Notes: generated by a model not told the origin, from the letters alone. Positions 6,961-13,998 are shown, counted from the stretch's first letter. The stretch is 17,328 nucleotides of DNA from Thermomicrobiales bacterium (GCA_030447145.1 JAUJLY010000015.1:1-17328), one strand, 5' to 3'. Made by a program: numbers and translations.

Positions 6961-7839
6961 GTGATTGCAAGCCGGAGCAACGCAACTTCGCTCCCTCGAT
7001 GGCGCGTATGGCTCATTGCCGTTCGTCCTCGGACATTAACGACCTCCACCACTCCGATTATGGTGGCAACCTTGCTCGCGTGGCAGCAGCAAGTCGTATC
7101 TCCAGGGCTGACGCTCCTGATGCTTATCGCGTCCGTCATGACGCACGCCGGCTGCAACTTCACCATTGACTACTTCGACAGCATACGCGGGGTGGACAGT
7201 GTCCAGACACATGGCCCCGGTGATATGCTGCGAGCCGGTCTCATCACCAGCGATGATCTCCGGCGAGCGATCACCATATCGTTCACGCTGGCACTGCTGG
7301 CAGCCCTGCCAGTCATGATCTCGATCGGCTGGATCGTTCTGGTGATCGCCTCTTCGCTGCTAGCGTTGCCTTTTTCTACACCGCAGGGCCATACCCGCTT
7401 GCCTACAACCGCATGGGCGAGGCCAGGGGTCTTCCTCGCGATGGGAGTGGCGATGGTCTGCGGCACCTACTACGTGCACGCCGGCACGGTGACTGGTACG
7501 GCTTTTGCCCTTTCGTGTTCGATTGGCCTCTATGCCGCCGCCATCCTGCACGCCAATAACACCCGAGATGCGGAGGTGGACCGCCCGCGTGGCAAGATTA
7601 CGCTCGCCAACATGTTGGGAAGAACCGCGGCGGTTCGCGAATACGCTCTTCTGGTCCTTATGCCGCTGCTCGTTGCGCTCCTTGTACTCCCACTTGCGCT
7701 GCGAGTAACGCGTCTCCTGGAGCATTGCCAGACAGTCGCCGAATGTAACAGTGCGATACCTCAGTCGGCGCAACTACATATGAAGTATGCGGTGCTCGTC
7801 GGCTTTGGTCTCGTCATCATGAGGATTTCTGGACAATGA
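6961..7839 (+). CDS. menA: MenA-type prenyltransferase (1,4-dihydroxy-2-naphthoate prenyltransferase family), with compensating frameshifts
   Basis: This is a UbiA-superfamily membrane enzyme. MenA attaches a polyprenyl chain to 1,4-dihydroxy-2-naphthoate in menaquinone synthesis. Visible in the 292-aa product are: the N-terminal RPRTL...TP motif at 22-32; a first Asp-rich motif at 66-79 keeping Asp70, Asp73 and Asp79 but with Ile69 where Asn is usual; a second motif NNTRDAEVDRPRGKITL at 199-215 with Asp203, Asp207 and Lys212, very close to MenA; and about eight helices. Residues about 136-155 do not fit the family. The -1 frame of the same DNA (7365-7424) instead reads FFYTAGPYPLAYNRMGE, the expected MenA loop. 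A missing base near 7365 and an extra G in the GGGG run at 7426-7429 would explain this. The start is GTG 6961 with GAGGAA seven bases upstream, one base after the permease stop. The true substrate is unproven. Confidence 0.83.
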   Translation: MIASRSNATSLPRWRVWLIAVRPRTLTTSTTPIMVATLLAWQQQVVSPGLTLLMLIASVMTHAGCNFTIDYFDSIRGVDSVQTHGPGDMLRAGLITSDDLRRAITISFTLALLAALPVMISIGWIVLVIASSLLALPFSTPQGHTRLPTTAWARPGVFLAMGVAMVCGTYYVHAGTVTGTAFALSCSIGLYAAAILHANNTRDAEVDRPRGKITLANMLGRTAAVREYALLVLMPLLVALLVLPLALRVTRLLEHCQTVAECNSAIPQSAQLHMKYAVLVGFGLVIMRISGQ

Positions 7840-8675
7840 AGCGGTCCCATATCAAGCCACTGATCCTGACGTCCGGCTTTGTCATGCTTGTTCTCGGGGT
7901 GACATGCGCGCTTTACGCTCGCTTCATTCATCCCTTTCGGCCACGCGTAAATCACATCATGATCCAGTTGCCACATGCACACAAGGAACTGGACGGCCTC
8001 TCCATCGCGTTCGTCACCGACACGCACATCGGTCCGCATTTCACCGTCGACGATCTGGAACCATCCATCGAGATACTACGCCGTGCCAGCCCCGATATCG
8101 TCCTCTTTGGGGGGGATTACATCTCAGAGTCCCCGCGTTTTCTCGATTACGCGACAGAGCCCCTGGCGATGATGGTCACGACCGCGAAGTTCGGTGCGTG
8201 GGGCATCCTCGGCAACCACGATCTGTCCAATGTCCGGGAGCGTGTGATGGGAATGCTTGCACCTACCGGCATCACGATACTGACCAATGAGGCGGTCGAG
8301 GTCACCACGGAACGAGGCACATTCTGGCTTGTGGGGATCGATGACGTGCTCCTCGGCAAGCCTGACCTGGAAGGGGCTTTCTCGAATGCACCCCCCGATG
8401 CCCTTCGAATTGCCCTCTGGCACGAAGGCGATGACGCTGCGGAGGCTGAGCCGTACGAGCCACTGCTGCTCCTGAGTGGACACTCGCATGGTGGGCAGGT
8501 ACGGCTTCCCTTCCTTGGCGCTCTGGCGGCGCCCAAAATGGGGCAGCGATACACGAGCGGACGCTACAAGATCGGTTCGATGACGCTCTTCGTCTCGAAC
8601 GGGATCGGCATGTACCGTCCGCCGGTGCGCTTCAACTGCCCGCCCGAAGTCGTCATCTTCCGGCTTGTGGCCTGA
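7836..8675 (+). CDS. Membrane-anchored calcineurin-like metallophosphoesterase (YkuE/YaeI type)
   Basis: This 279-aa dimetal phosphoesterase carries one N-terminal membrane anchor (about 9-30), which should place the catalytic domain outside the cytoplasm. The metal-binding motifs occur in order: DTH (Asp62, His64), GGDYI (Asp94), GNHDL (Asn127, His128), a solitary His196 in ALWHEG, and SGHSHGGQ (His216, His218). The C-terminus MYRPPVRFNCPPEV matches the end of YkuE-like proteins. Related enzymes act on phospholipid or lipid A-type precursors or generic phosphoesters, but the substrate here is not known. ATG 7836 overlaps the prenyltransferase stop (ATGA), with GAGGA 11 bases upstream, so the two are translationally coupled. 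The pairing with a prenyltransferase suggests a lipid or prenyl-phosphate substrate, which is inference only. It is the last gene of the operon. Confidence 0.9.
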   Translation: MKRSHIKPLILTSGFVMLVLGVTCALYARFIHPFRPRVNHIMIQLPHAHKELDGLSIAFVTDTHIGPHFTVDDLEPSIEILRRASPDIVLFGGDYISESPRFLDYATEPLAMMVTTAKFGAWGILGNHDLSNVRERVMGMLAPTGITILTNEAVEVTTERGTFWLVGIDDVLLGKPDLEGAFSNAPPDALRIALWHEGDDAAEAEPYEPLLLLSGHSHGGQVRLPFLGALAAPKMGQRYTSGRYKIGSMTLFVSNGIGMYRPPVRFNCPPEVVIFRLVA

Positions 8676-8739
8676 GGATTGCACCGTCGCACCCGTTGCG
8701 CATTGCTCGCTACGGTGACATGCTCACGACAACAGAAGA

Positions 8740-8768
8740 GTTCACCAGCATCTCGCACAGGGGTGAAC
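8740..8768 (+). terminator. Weak inverted repeat after the phosphoesterase gene
   Basis: GTTCACC (8740-8746) pairs with GGTGAAC (8762-8768) around a 15-nt loop, 65 bases after the phosphoesterase stop. There is no T-run, so a role as a terminator is doubtful; it could equally be an operator. Confidence 0.2.
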
Positions 8769-8783
8769 CAGAACGCGGTTGCA

Positions 8784-8834
8784 GACCGGGGTCGACCTGC
8801 CGGAAGATGCGGAAAGCATGGTCGCTCCCCGGTC
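8784..8834 (+). promoter_or_regulatory. Long leader hairpin upstream of the Gfo/Idh gene
   Basis: GACCGGGG (8784-8791) pairs perfectly with CCCCGGTC (8827-8834). Stacked inside, CGACC (8793-8797) pairs with GGTCG (8820-8824), and the tip contains ATGC/GCAT. The 13 base pairs are interrupted only by a 1x2 internal loop. The structure ends 27 bases before the start codon, and no T-run follows. Confidence 0.45.
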
Positions 8835-8861
8835 AAACGATGTCAGGCGTAAGGAATGCAT

Positions 8862-9971
8862 ATGGGGCAACAGGAACAACTCCGGGTCGGCATTATCGGC
8901 TGCGGAGCCGGGATCTTTCATCTTGAGGGATATCAGTCCGAGCCACGGGCGAAGGTCGTGGCGCTTGCGGGCCTGGACACCGACCGCTGCGAATCGCTGG
9001 CAAAGAAATTCGATATTCCCCGCATCTACCGCGAATATCAGGATCTGCTGGCACAGGACGATATTGACGCTGTCAGCGTTGCGGTGCCGAATATCCTTCA
9101 TCTTCCCGTCGCGCTGGCCGCCTTCGAAGCCGGCAAGCACGTTCTCATCGAGAAGCCGCTGGCTCGCAACGCCGAAGAGGGCGTGAAGATGGTCGAAGCC
9201 GCAAAAGCGCACGGCAAGCTTCTGGGCATATCTTTTCAACGGCGCACGAGACACGATGTTCAACTGCTCCGGCAGCAGTTCGAGGCCGGCACCTTTGGCC
9301 GGGTCTACTATTCAAAAGCCTGGTGGATGCGCCGGAGTGGCATCCCTGGGCTCGGCACGTGGTTCACTTCCAAGGAAGCAGCGGGTGGAGGTCCGCTGAT
9401 CGACCTCGGTGTTCACGTGCTTGATATGATCCTCTACGTCCTCGGCAACCCGAAGGTGGTTTCGGTTTCCGCCAGCACCTATGCCGAGATCGGTACACAG
9501 GGGAAGGGCGGCTGGGTGGGCCAAAAGCGCCAGAAGCTCAAGGAGAACCAGGAGTACGAGGTTGAGGATCTTGCCACCGCCTTCATCCGGTTTGAGGATG
9601 GTGGGACCCTGCTCCTCGAGGCCTCCTGGGCGGCGTTCACCGAGATGGGCGACGACTTCGGCATCCAGATCTATGGATCGAAAGGCGGAGCGCGTATCTT
9701 CTCCAAGGACTACGCGCTCACTGACACGCTGGATGTTTACAGTGGCTTCGGCGACACGACCATGGACAGCAAGCCGCGCCTCGTTGCCACCGGTGGCCAT
9801 GCCGAAATCATACGTGGCTTCGTGAATGCGATCCTTGAGGGTAAACCGTTGTCGCCGGAGGGACACGAAGGCCTGGACCGCGTCCGGCTGATAGACGCGA
9901 TCTACCGCTCGGCCGAGCTCGGCCGGGAAATTCTTATCGACCAAGAGATCGTCGATGCCGCCGCCGACTAG
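8862..9971 (+). CDS. Gfo/Idh/MocA-family oxidoreductase (ThuB-like by context)
   Basis: This is an NAD(P)-dependent sugar or polyol dehydrogenase of 369 aa. The N-terminal Rossmann domain has VGIIGCGAG at 9-17 and the family signature EKP at 97-99, whose Lys98 is catalytic. The C-terminal domain carries GGGPLIDLGVHVLD near 175-188, with Asp181 and His185 as the usual active-site pair. I chose ATG 8862 over ATG 8856 because AAGGA (8851-8855) then sits six bases upstream instead of touching the start codon. The next gene, ThuA-like, begins 13 bp after the stop. In rhizobia, ThuB (same superfamily) and ThuA are both needed for trehalose and related disaccharide use through 3-keto derivatives. 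The pairing suggests similar chemistry here, but no sugar transporter is nearby and the superfamily is too broad to name a substrate. Confidence 0.88.
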   Translation: MGQQEQLRVGIIGCGAGIFHLEGYQSEPRAKVVALAGLDTDRCESLAKKFDIPRIYREYQDLLAQDDIDAVSVAVPNILHLPVALAAFEAGKHVLIEKPLARNAEEGVKMVEAAKAHGKLLGISFQRRTRHDVQLLRQQFEAGTFGRVYYSKAWWMRRSGIPGLGTWFTSKEAAGGGPLIDLGVHVLDMILYVLGNPKVVSVSASTYAEIGTQGKGGWVGQKRQKLKENQEYEVEDLATAFIRFEDGGTLLLEASWAAFTEMGDDFGIQIYGSKGGARIFSKDYALTDTLDVYSGFGDTTMDSKPRLVATGGHAEIIRGFVNAILEGKPLSPEGHEGLDRVRLIDAIYRSAELGREILIDQEIVDAAAD

Positions 9972-9984
9972 AAAGGAAATGCTC

Positions 9985-10752
9985 ATGACGAACCCGATTC
10001 GTGTGACCGTCTGGAACGAGTTCAGGCACGAGAAGAAGGATGAGGAAATTGCGAAGAACTATCCGGATGGCATTCACGGAGCCATCGCGGAGGGGCTGAA
10101 CCAGGTCGACGGTATAGAGGCGAAGACAGCGACCCTCGACGAGCCCGAGCATGGGCTGGCCGTGCATGTCGTCGCAAATACGGATGTCTTCGTCTGGTGG
10201 GGCCATATGGCGCATCGGGAGGTCAGTGACGAGATCGTCGATCGCGTGCACCAGCGCGTGTTACAGGGTGCTGGCCTGATCGTTCTCCATTCGGGACATT
10301 TTTCGAAGATCTTCAAGAAGCTCATGGGCTCGAGCTGCGACCTCAAGTGGCGTGAGGCCGACGAGAAAGAGCGTCTCTGGGTCGTCTCTCCCGGTCATCC
10401 GATCGTTGCCGGTATCGGGGAGTACATCGAGCTCGAAAAAGAGGAGATGTACGGCGAGCACTTCGACATTCCGCAGCCCGATGAGCTCGTCTTCGTCAGC
10501 TGGTTCCAGGGTGGCGAGGTCTTCCGAAGCGGCGCGGCATATCAGCGCGGTGCCGGCAAGATCTTCTACTTCCGGCCCGGCCATGAGACTTATCCGACCT
10601 ACTACAACGAGGAGATTCGTCGGGTGATCGGGAACGCCGTGAAGTGGGCCGCACCTGTGGACAGGCCTGCGCGCAATTTCGGTAATATGGACCCGCTGGA
10701 GGATCTCCCCTGGTACGATCGCAAGCATGCCGTCACCGAGGGCTTCCAGTAG
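9985..10752 (+). CDS. ThuA-like protein (trehalose-utilisation family, class I glutamine amidotransferase-like fold)
   Basis: This 255-aa cytoplasmic protein belongs to the ThuA family, which keeps a glutamine-amidotransferase-like fold but not the amidotransferase activity. Recognisable segments are RVTVWNEFRHEK at 6-17, the strand-turn VFVWWGHMAH at about 68-77, GAGLIVLHSGHFSKIF at about 95-110 with Ser/His in place of a nucleophilic Cys, SPGHPIVAGI, EEMYGEHFDIP and GKIFYFRPGHETYPTYYN near 197-214. The start ATG 9985 is six bases after AAGGAA; an ATG six bases earlier would abut that site. It is the second gene of a pair with the Gfo/Idh enzyme, ahead of a strong hairpin. Likely partner of that dehydrogenase in sugar catabolism; the exact reaction is not known to me. 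Confidence 0.87.
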   Translation: MTNPIRVTVWNEFRHEKKDEEIAKNYPDGIHGAIAEGLNQVDGIEAKTATLDEPEHGLAVHVVANTDVFVWWGHMAHREVSDEIVDRVHQRVLQGAGLIVLHSGHFSKIFKKLMGSSCDLKWREADEKERLWVVSPGHPIVAGIGEYIELEKEEMYGEHFDIPQPDELVFVSWFQGGEVFRSGAAYQRGAGKIFYFRPGHETYPTYYNEEIRRVIGNAVKWAAPVDRPARNFGNMDPLEDLPWYDRKHAVTEGFQ

Positions 10753-10773
10753 GCATCTCACACGACACTGATG

Positions 10774-10809
10774 ACAGCACTGCCCGGCGTCATGCCCGGG
10801 CAGTGCTGT
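10774..10809 (+). terminator. 14-bp perfect hairpin after the ThuA-like gene
   Basis: The arms ACAGCACTGCCCGG (10774-10787) and CCGGGCAGTGCTGT (10796-10809) enclose an 8-nt loop, 21 bases after the stop. The following sequence ATATCTTGG has only a few T residues, so it is a strong hairpin with a poor U-tract. It is likely the end of the Gfo/Idh-ThuA unit. Confidence 0.65.
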
Positions 10810-11081
10810 ATATCTTGGATTCCCCAGCTCGTAACGGAGGCTTGCTACGTCGTCCGGTGTCCGCCCAGCTAGCTCAAGGGATGCGCCAGAGCGATCGCGG
10901 CATGAAGCTCGCGATGAGGGAGGCACTGATATGAGCGAGGTCGTCCTCGAACCTGTCCGCACAAAGCCGGAACGGTTCCATGAACGTGTGGGAATAACAA
11001 TCTCGCTCATCGTTGAGGTCTTTTCACCTGGTCGGACTAGATGGGCACCGTGATGACGTGCAATGACAAAGCAGGAGAGGC
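10810..11081. other. Spacer between the ThuA-like and membrane-protein genes
   Basis: No promoter pair is recognised here. The spacer contains the candidate 40-codon ORF at 10931-11053 and a 6-bp inverted repeat (ATCGCG at 10894-10899, CGCGAT at 10910-10915) just before that ORF's ribosome site. Nothing else was found. Confidence 0.4.
10931..11053 (+). CDS. Candidate 40-aa small protein, unknown
   Basis: ATG 10931 is preceded by AGGGAGG with seven bases of spacing, one of the best ribosome sites in the window. The frame runs 40 codons to TGA 11051-11053. The peptide begins MSEVVLEPVRTKPERFHERV, is charged at the front, and has a short hydrophobic run (GITISLIVEVF) near 21-31. The start region (10931-10939) is complementary to 11002-11010 within the same ORF, so the start could be masked by RNA pairing. 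I recognise no family. It may be spurious; the evidence is only the ribosome site and the open frame. Confidence 0.3.
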   Translation: MSEVVLEPVRTKPERFHERVGITISLIVEVFSPGRTRWAP

Positions 11082-11984
11082 ATGATCACTTCACGAGGAG
11101 TTCAACAGCATCAGGCACGGCATCGGAGCCAGGCACGTCGCATTCCGCCGCACCTCCTGATCGGTATTGTGCTGGTCGCAATCGCCTGGCCCCTCGCGTG
11201 GGCCGGGCCTGCCCCCTACTCCCGCTACACGTTTTTTCCGCTTTGGCTGGGGTACATCCTCGTCGCCGATGGCTTGACGGTGCATCGCTCCGGGACATCG
11301 CTCCTGGTGCGTGACCGGCTTCGCTTCGCGCTCCTCTTCGCCTTTTCGATTCCGCTCTGGTGGCTCTTCGAGTATGCCAATGGGTTTCTTCAGAACTGGC
11401 GCTACCTTGGAGCGAGCCGTTACAGCACCATGGCCTATGTCGCTCTCGCATCGCTGGCATTCTCGACAGTGATGCCAGCGATGTTTGTGACGGCGGAACT
11501 CTATCGCACGTTCAGGTTCTTCTCGGGTGTTCGCCGTTGGATCCGCATCGCTCCTTCACGTGGGGGACTGCTCGCGACTGGTGTGTTAGGTCTGGCGCTG
11601 TTCGTCGGATCGCTCGTGTTCCCGAACGTCCTCTTCCCGTTTGTCTGGATTGGGCTGTTCCTGCTGCTTGATGTGGTCAACGTCATGACGGGTGGCAAGA
11701 GCCTCGCTGAGCAAGTTGCCCGGGGGCAGTGGGACACGGTGCTTGTCCTCTTCGCCGCCGGACTTACCTGCGGCTTCTTCTGGGAGATGTGGAACTTCTA
11801 CTCTATGCCAAAGTGGGTCTATGATGTGCCGCACGTCGGATTCCTGAAAATCTTCGAGATGCCCCTGCTTGGCTATGGGGGTTATTTCCCGTTCGCGTTG
11901 GAGGTCTACGCGGCCTACCATCTCCTGCATACGCTGCTGTTCCGCCGACGCGATACCTACCTCTGCTTCGACGAGATGCATTAG
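11082..11984 (+). CDS. Polytopic membrane protein of unknown function
   Basis: This 300-aa protein is not recognised as any named family. About seven or eight hydrophobic segments are visible, at roughly 25-45, 53-67, 82-100, 118-140, 163-183, 185-203 and 222-236, with a last amphipathic part near 265-290. Unusual aromatic-rich stretches look like conserved sites: PLWWLFEYANGFLQNW near 90-105 and CGFFWEMWNFYSMPKWVYDVP near 232-252. The latter has Glu among Trp residues inside or at the end of a helix, followed by GYGGYFPFALE. The N-terminus is basic and positive-inside. The start ATG 11082 has AGGAGAGG ending one base upstream, giving AGGAG four to five bases of spacing. It appears to be a single-gene unit between two hairpins (10774-10809 and 12012-12039). 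A lipid- or quinone-related role would be a guess. Confidence 0.82.
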   Translation: MITSRGVQQHQARHRSQARRIPPHLLIGIVLVAIAWPLAWAGPAPYSRYTFFPLWLGYILVADGLTVHRSGTSLLVRDRLRFALLFAFSIPLWWLFEYANGFLQNWRYLGASRYSTMAYVALASLAFSTVMPAMFVTAELYRTFRFFSGVRRWIRIAPSRGGLLATGVLGLALFVGSLVFPNVLFPFVWIGLFLLLDVVNVMTGGKSLAEQVARGQWDTVLVLFAAGLTCGFFWEMWNFYSMPKWVYDVPHVGFLKIFEMPLLGYGGYFPFALEVYAAYHLLHTLLFRRRDTYLCFDEMH

Positions 11985-12011
11985 ACAATAATCACAATGC
12001 AGATAAGCCAG

Positions 12012-12039
12012 GGACGACCAGGGCAGTGCCGGGCCGTCC
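12012..12039 (+). terminator. Imperfect hairpin after the membrane-protein gene
   Basis: GGACG (12012-12016) pairs with CGTCC (12035-12039); CC pairs with GG; and GGC/GCC closes an AGT loop, giving ten pairs with small interruptions. It begins 28 bases after the stop and is followed by TTCTC. Plausible weak terminator. Confidence 0.4.
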
Positions 12040-12110
12040 TTCTCGCATGTCCATCAGACCGTGACAGGTTCGTCTGATTCTCACTCCCGGCAAGACCGCT
12101 CGGCCCCTCG

Positions 12111-12287
12111 ATGTTTCCCTCCAAAGCTCTGTCGGACAACAGCGAATTAAAGATCTACGCTCCCGACGTACTTGCGCCCCGCCTTACGACCGCGATACTT
12201 CAGGAAGCGACTAACGAGGCATTCGGGACAAGGGCACTTCCCGGCGTCACCATGAAAACGAGAGTAGTTGTGCAGGAGCGGCAATGA
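12111..12287 (+). CDS. Candidate 58-aa ORF overlapping the start of the oxidase gene
   Basis: The frame opens at ATG 12111 and closes with TGA 12285-12287, overlapping the oxidase ATG 12284 as ATGA, the arrangement of coupled genes. The peptide starts MFPSKALSDNSELKIYAPDV and is soluble and unremarkable. No ribosome binding site is seen before ATG 12111, and no family is recognised. The ATGA overlap may be coincidence, so this is a low-confidence call. Confidence 0.22.
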   Translation: MFPSKALSDNSELKIYAPDVLAPRLTTAILQEATNEAFGTRALPGVTMKTRVVVQERQ

Positions 12288-13414
12288 GCGAACGTCGAGC
12301 TGATGTCATTGTGGTCGGTGGCGGCACCATGGGAACCGCCGCGGGATGGGCACTTGCCCGGCGGGGTCACTCGGTCATCGTGCTGGAGCAATTCCAGCAT
12401 ATCCATAATTTTGGCAGCCATAGTGGACACACCCGGATCTTCCGGCATGCCTACTTCGAGGGGCCCTTCTACGTTCCATGGACCGTCGAGGCCGATGCTG
12501 CCTGGGTGGCATTGCAGGAGCGGACGGGGATCGATCTGATGGTCCGGTGCGGATGTCTGGATCTTGCCGCTCCCGGGAGCCCCCATGCACAACAGGCGGC
12601 CCGGAGCGCGCGGGCCTACGACCTGCCGCACGAGTTCCTATCTGGTGACGAGGTCGGCGCGCGGTTCCCGGCATGGAGGCTCCCTGATGATTGGGAGGCA
12701 TGTTTCGACCCCGAGGCGGGCATCCTGCTGATCGAGCCGACGCTTCGAGCGCTTCTCACGGAGTTCCGGGCAGCCGGAGGGGTGCTTCATGAAAACGAGC
12801 GAGCGCTTGCCTGGGAATCCACAGCAACAGGAGTGACCGTGAAGACGGCAAGCGGGTCCTATGGGGCCGAACGGCTCATCGTCACCGCCGGTGCATGGAC
12901 CAGCAAGCTGCTTGCCGATCTGAATCTGCCGCTGGAGGTTTGCCGCAAGCCGGTGATGTGGTTCAACACCACCGACCGACAGCGGTTCAGCAGCCAGAGC
13001 TTCCCGGCGTTCATCGCGGAAAACGGCGTCGAGCACTACTACGGGCTGCCAGCGCATGGCGATGACAGCCTCAAGATAGGCATTCACAGCGGCCGCAATC
13101 TCACCGATCCCGACACCATTAACCGCAACGTTGAGCCAGAGGATCTCACAGCCGACATGCGGTCCTTCATCGATTCCTGCCTGGACGTGGCAAAGCCGGA
13201 ATTGACCGCAACGAGTATGTGCATGTATACGATGACACCGGACGAGGATTTCATCCTCGACCGGCACCCGATGCAGGATCGCGTCACCCTCGCCGCCGGG
13301 TTCAGTGGCCACGGCTACAAGTTCGCTCCCGTTATCGGGGAGCACCTCGCCGACCTGGCGACGAAGCCGGCGTCCCTGCCCCGTGGCGAATTCGCAATCA
13401 GCAGGTTTGGCTAG
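12284..13414 (+). CDS. FAD-dependent amine oxidase, monomeric sarcosine oxidase / N-methyltryptophan oxidase family
   Basis: The predicted reaction is oxidation of an N-methyl or secondary amino acid to imine, with oxygen reduced to hydrogen peroxide; cytoplasmic. In the 376-aa product the N-terminal FAD motif is VVGGGTMG at 10-17, followed by the acidic residue Glu35 that binds ribose. GSHSGHTRIFRHAY at 44-57 matches the family's flavin-site loop. SMCMYTMTPDEDF near 311-323 places Cys313 where monomeric sarcosine oxidase binds FAD covalently (Cys315). LKIGIH places Lys264 where Lys265 activates oxygen. The C-terminal GFSGHGYKFAP is typical. Length is normal and no break is seen. ATG 12284 has AGGAG five bases upstream. 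The substrate could be sarcosine, N-methyltryptophan, or a related amine; there are no tetrahydrofolate or heterotetrameric sarcosine oxidase genes nearby. Confidence 0.92.
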   Translation: MSERRADVIVVGGGTMGTAAGWALARRGHSVIVLEQFQHIHNFGSHSGHTRIFRHAYFEGPFYVPWTVEADAAWVALQERTGIDLMVRCGCLDLAAPGSPHAQQAARSARAYDLPHEFLSGDEVGARFPAWRLPDDWEACFDPEAGILLIEPTLRALLTEFRAAGGVLHENERALAWESTATGVTVKTASGSYGAERLIVTAGAWTSKLLADLNLPLEVCRKPVMWFNTTDRQRFSSQSFPAFIAENGVEHYYGLPAHGDDSLKIGIHSGRNLTDPDTINRNVEPEDLTADMRSFIDSCLDVAKPELTATSMCMYTMTPDEDFILDRHPMQDRVTLAAGFSGHGYKFAPVIGEHLADLATKPASLPRGEFAISRFG

Positions 13415-13593
13415 TGGTGTAGCTCCCGCCCCCGAGCAGAAGCTCTCGATAAGAAGGACCAACTCCCGATACAAGACTCCTGTCACTGCCACACCCAAGG
13501 TTACGCTCGGCAATGTCGAAGTCGCGGCGGAGTAACGCTCATCCTGACACCTCTTCCGCCGGGTGAAGCGGAGCACGAAATCTGTAAACACGA

Positions 13594-13628
13594 AACGACG
13601 CCCCGGACGATGGTCCCGGAGCGTCGTT
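13594..13628 (-). terminator. Stable hairpin between convergent genes
   Basis: The outer arms AACGACG and CGTCGTT pair perfectly, and GGAC/GTCC closes a GATG loop; between them one mismatch and one bulge interrupt a further three pairs, giving about 14 pairs in total. Reading minus, it lies 28 bases after the stop of the 113-aa gene and is followed by a T-rich stretch (TTTCGTGTTTACAG), fitting an intrinsic terminator for that gene. It could also stop transcripts of the oxidase gene from the other side. Confidence 0.6.
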
Positions 13629-13656
13629 GTCCTTGTTCAGCAGTAGGCGGACGAAT

Positions 13657-13998
13657 CTACGGAACTGGGTCCGGGTCGAATGGCGCGACACCCGAAATCC
13701 CGAACGGGTTGGTCGGGTCCTGCGTCTCCGGCCATCCACCGCCCGCCGCCGCCCAGCTGGCAACAACCTCGCGCAGGCGCTTGTCGCTGGTGAGGAACCC
13801 GGTCGCGGAGGTGCCGCGTTTGCTGCCACTCTCGATGAGGTCGCTCAAACCGTCACGCAGGTCATGGATGAAGGCCTTCTGACGCTCCTCATCGAAGCGG
13901 GCGGTAAACGGGAACAACCGTGTGTCCTTCGTCTGCAGGTACGCAATCACCCGGTCAGCCAGTCCTTGGTGATACAGCGGCTCAGGATCGATTTGCAC
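13657..13998 (-). CDS. Hypothetical 113-aa protein
   Basis: I do not recognise the family. A GTG start at 13998-13996 is preferred because GAAGGAG lies about seven bases upstream; the upstream ATG extension has no such site. The protein is soluble, with a helical and charged middle (FTARFDEERQKAFIHDLRDGL near 35-55, LTSDKRLREVVASWAAA near 70-86) and a Pro/Gly-rich tail ending in DPDPVP. No signal peptide or membrane segment is seen. It is divergent from the M16 peptidase across a 163-bp spacer and has its own terminator-like hairpin, which supports a real gene. Function unknown. Confidence 0.7.
   Translation of the reverse strand: MQIDPEPLYHQGLADRVIAYLQTKDTRLFPFTARFDEERQKAFIHDLRDGLSDLIESGSKRGTSATGFLTSDKRLREVVASWAAAGGGWPETQDPTNPFGISGVAPFDPDPVP

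Noticed and set aside
7170..7773. Minus-strand frames opposite the prenyltransferase as an explanation for the odd segment
   Set aside because: The anomaly is explained better by a plus-strand frame change that restores a known MenA motif; the minus frames have no features.
8696..8926. 76-codon frame running into the Gfo/Idh gene
   Set aside because: It overlaps the real start region out of frame, has no ribosome site, and its peptide looks random.
12638..13591. 317-codon open frame on the minus strand opposite the oxidase
   Set aside because: It lies across a complete, well-conserved FAD oxidase and carries no recognisable domain.
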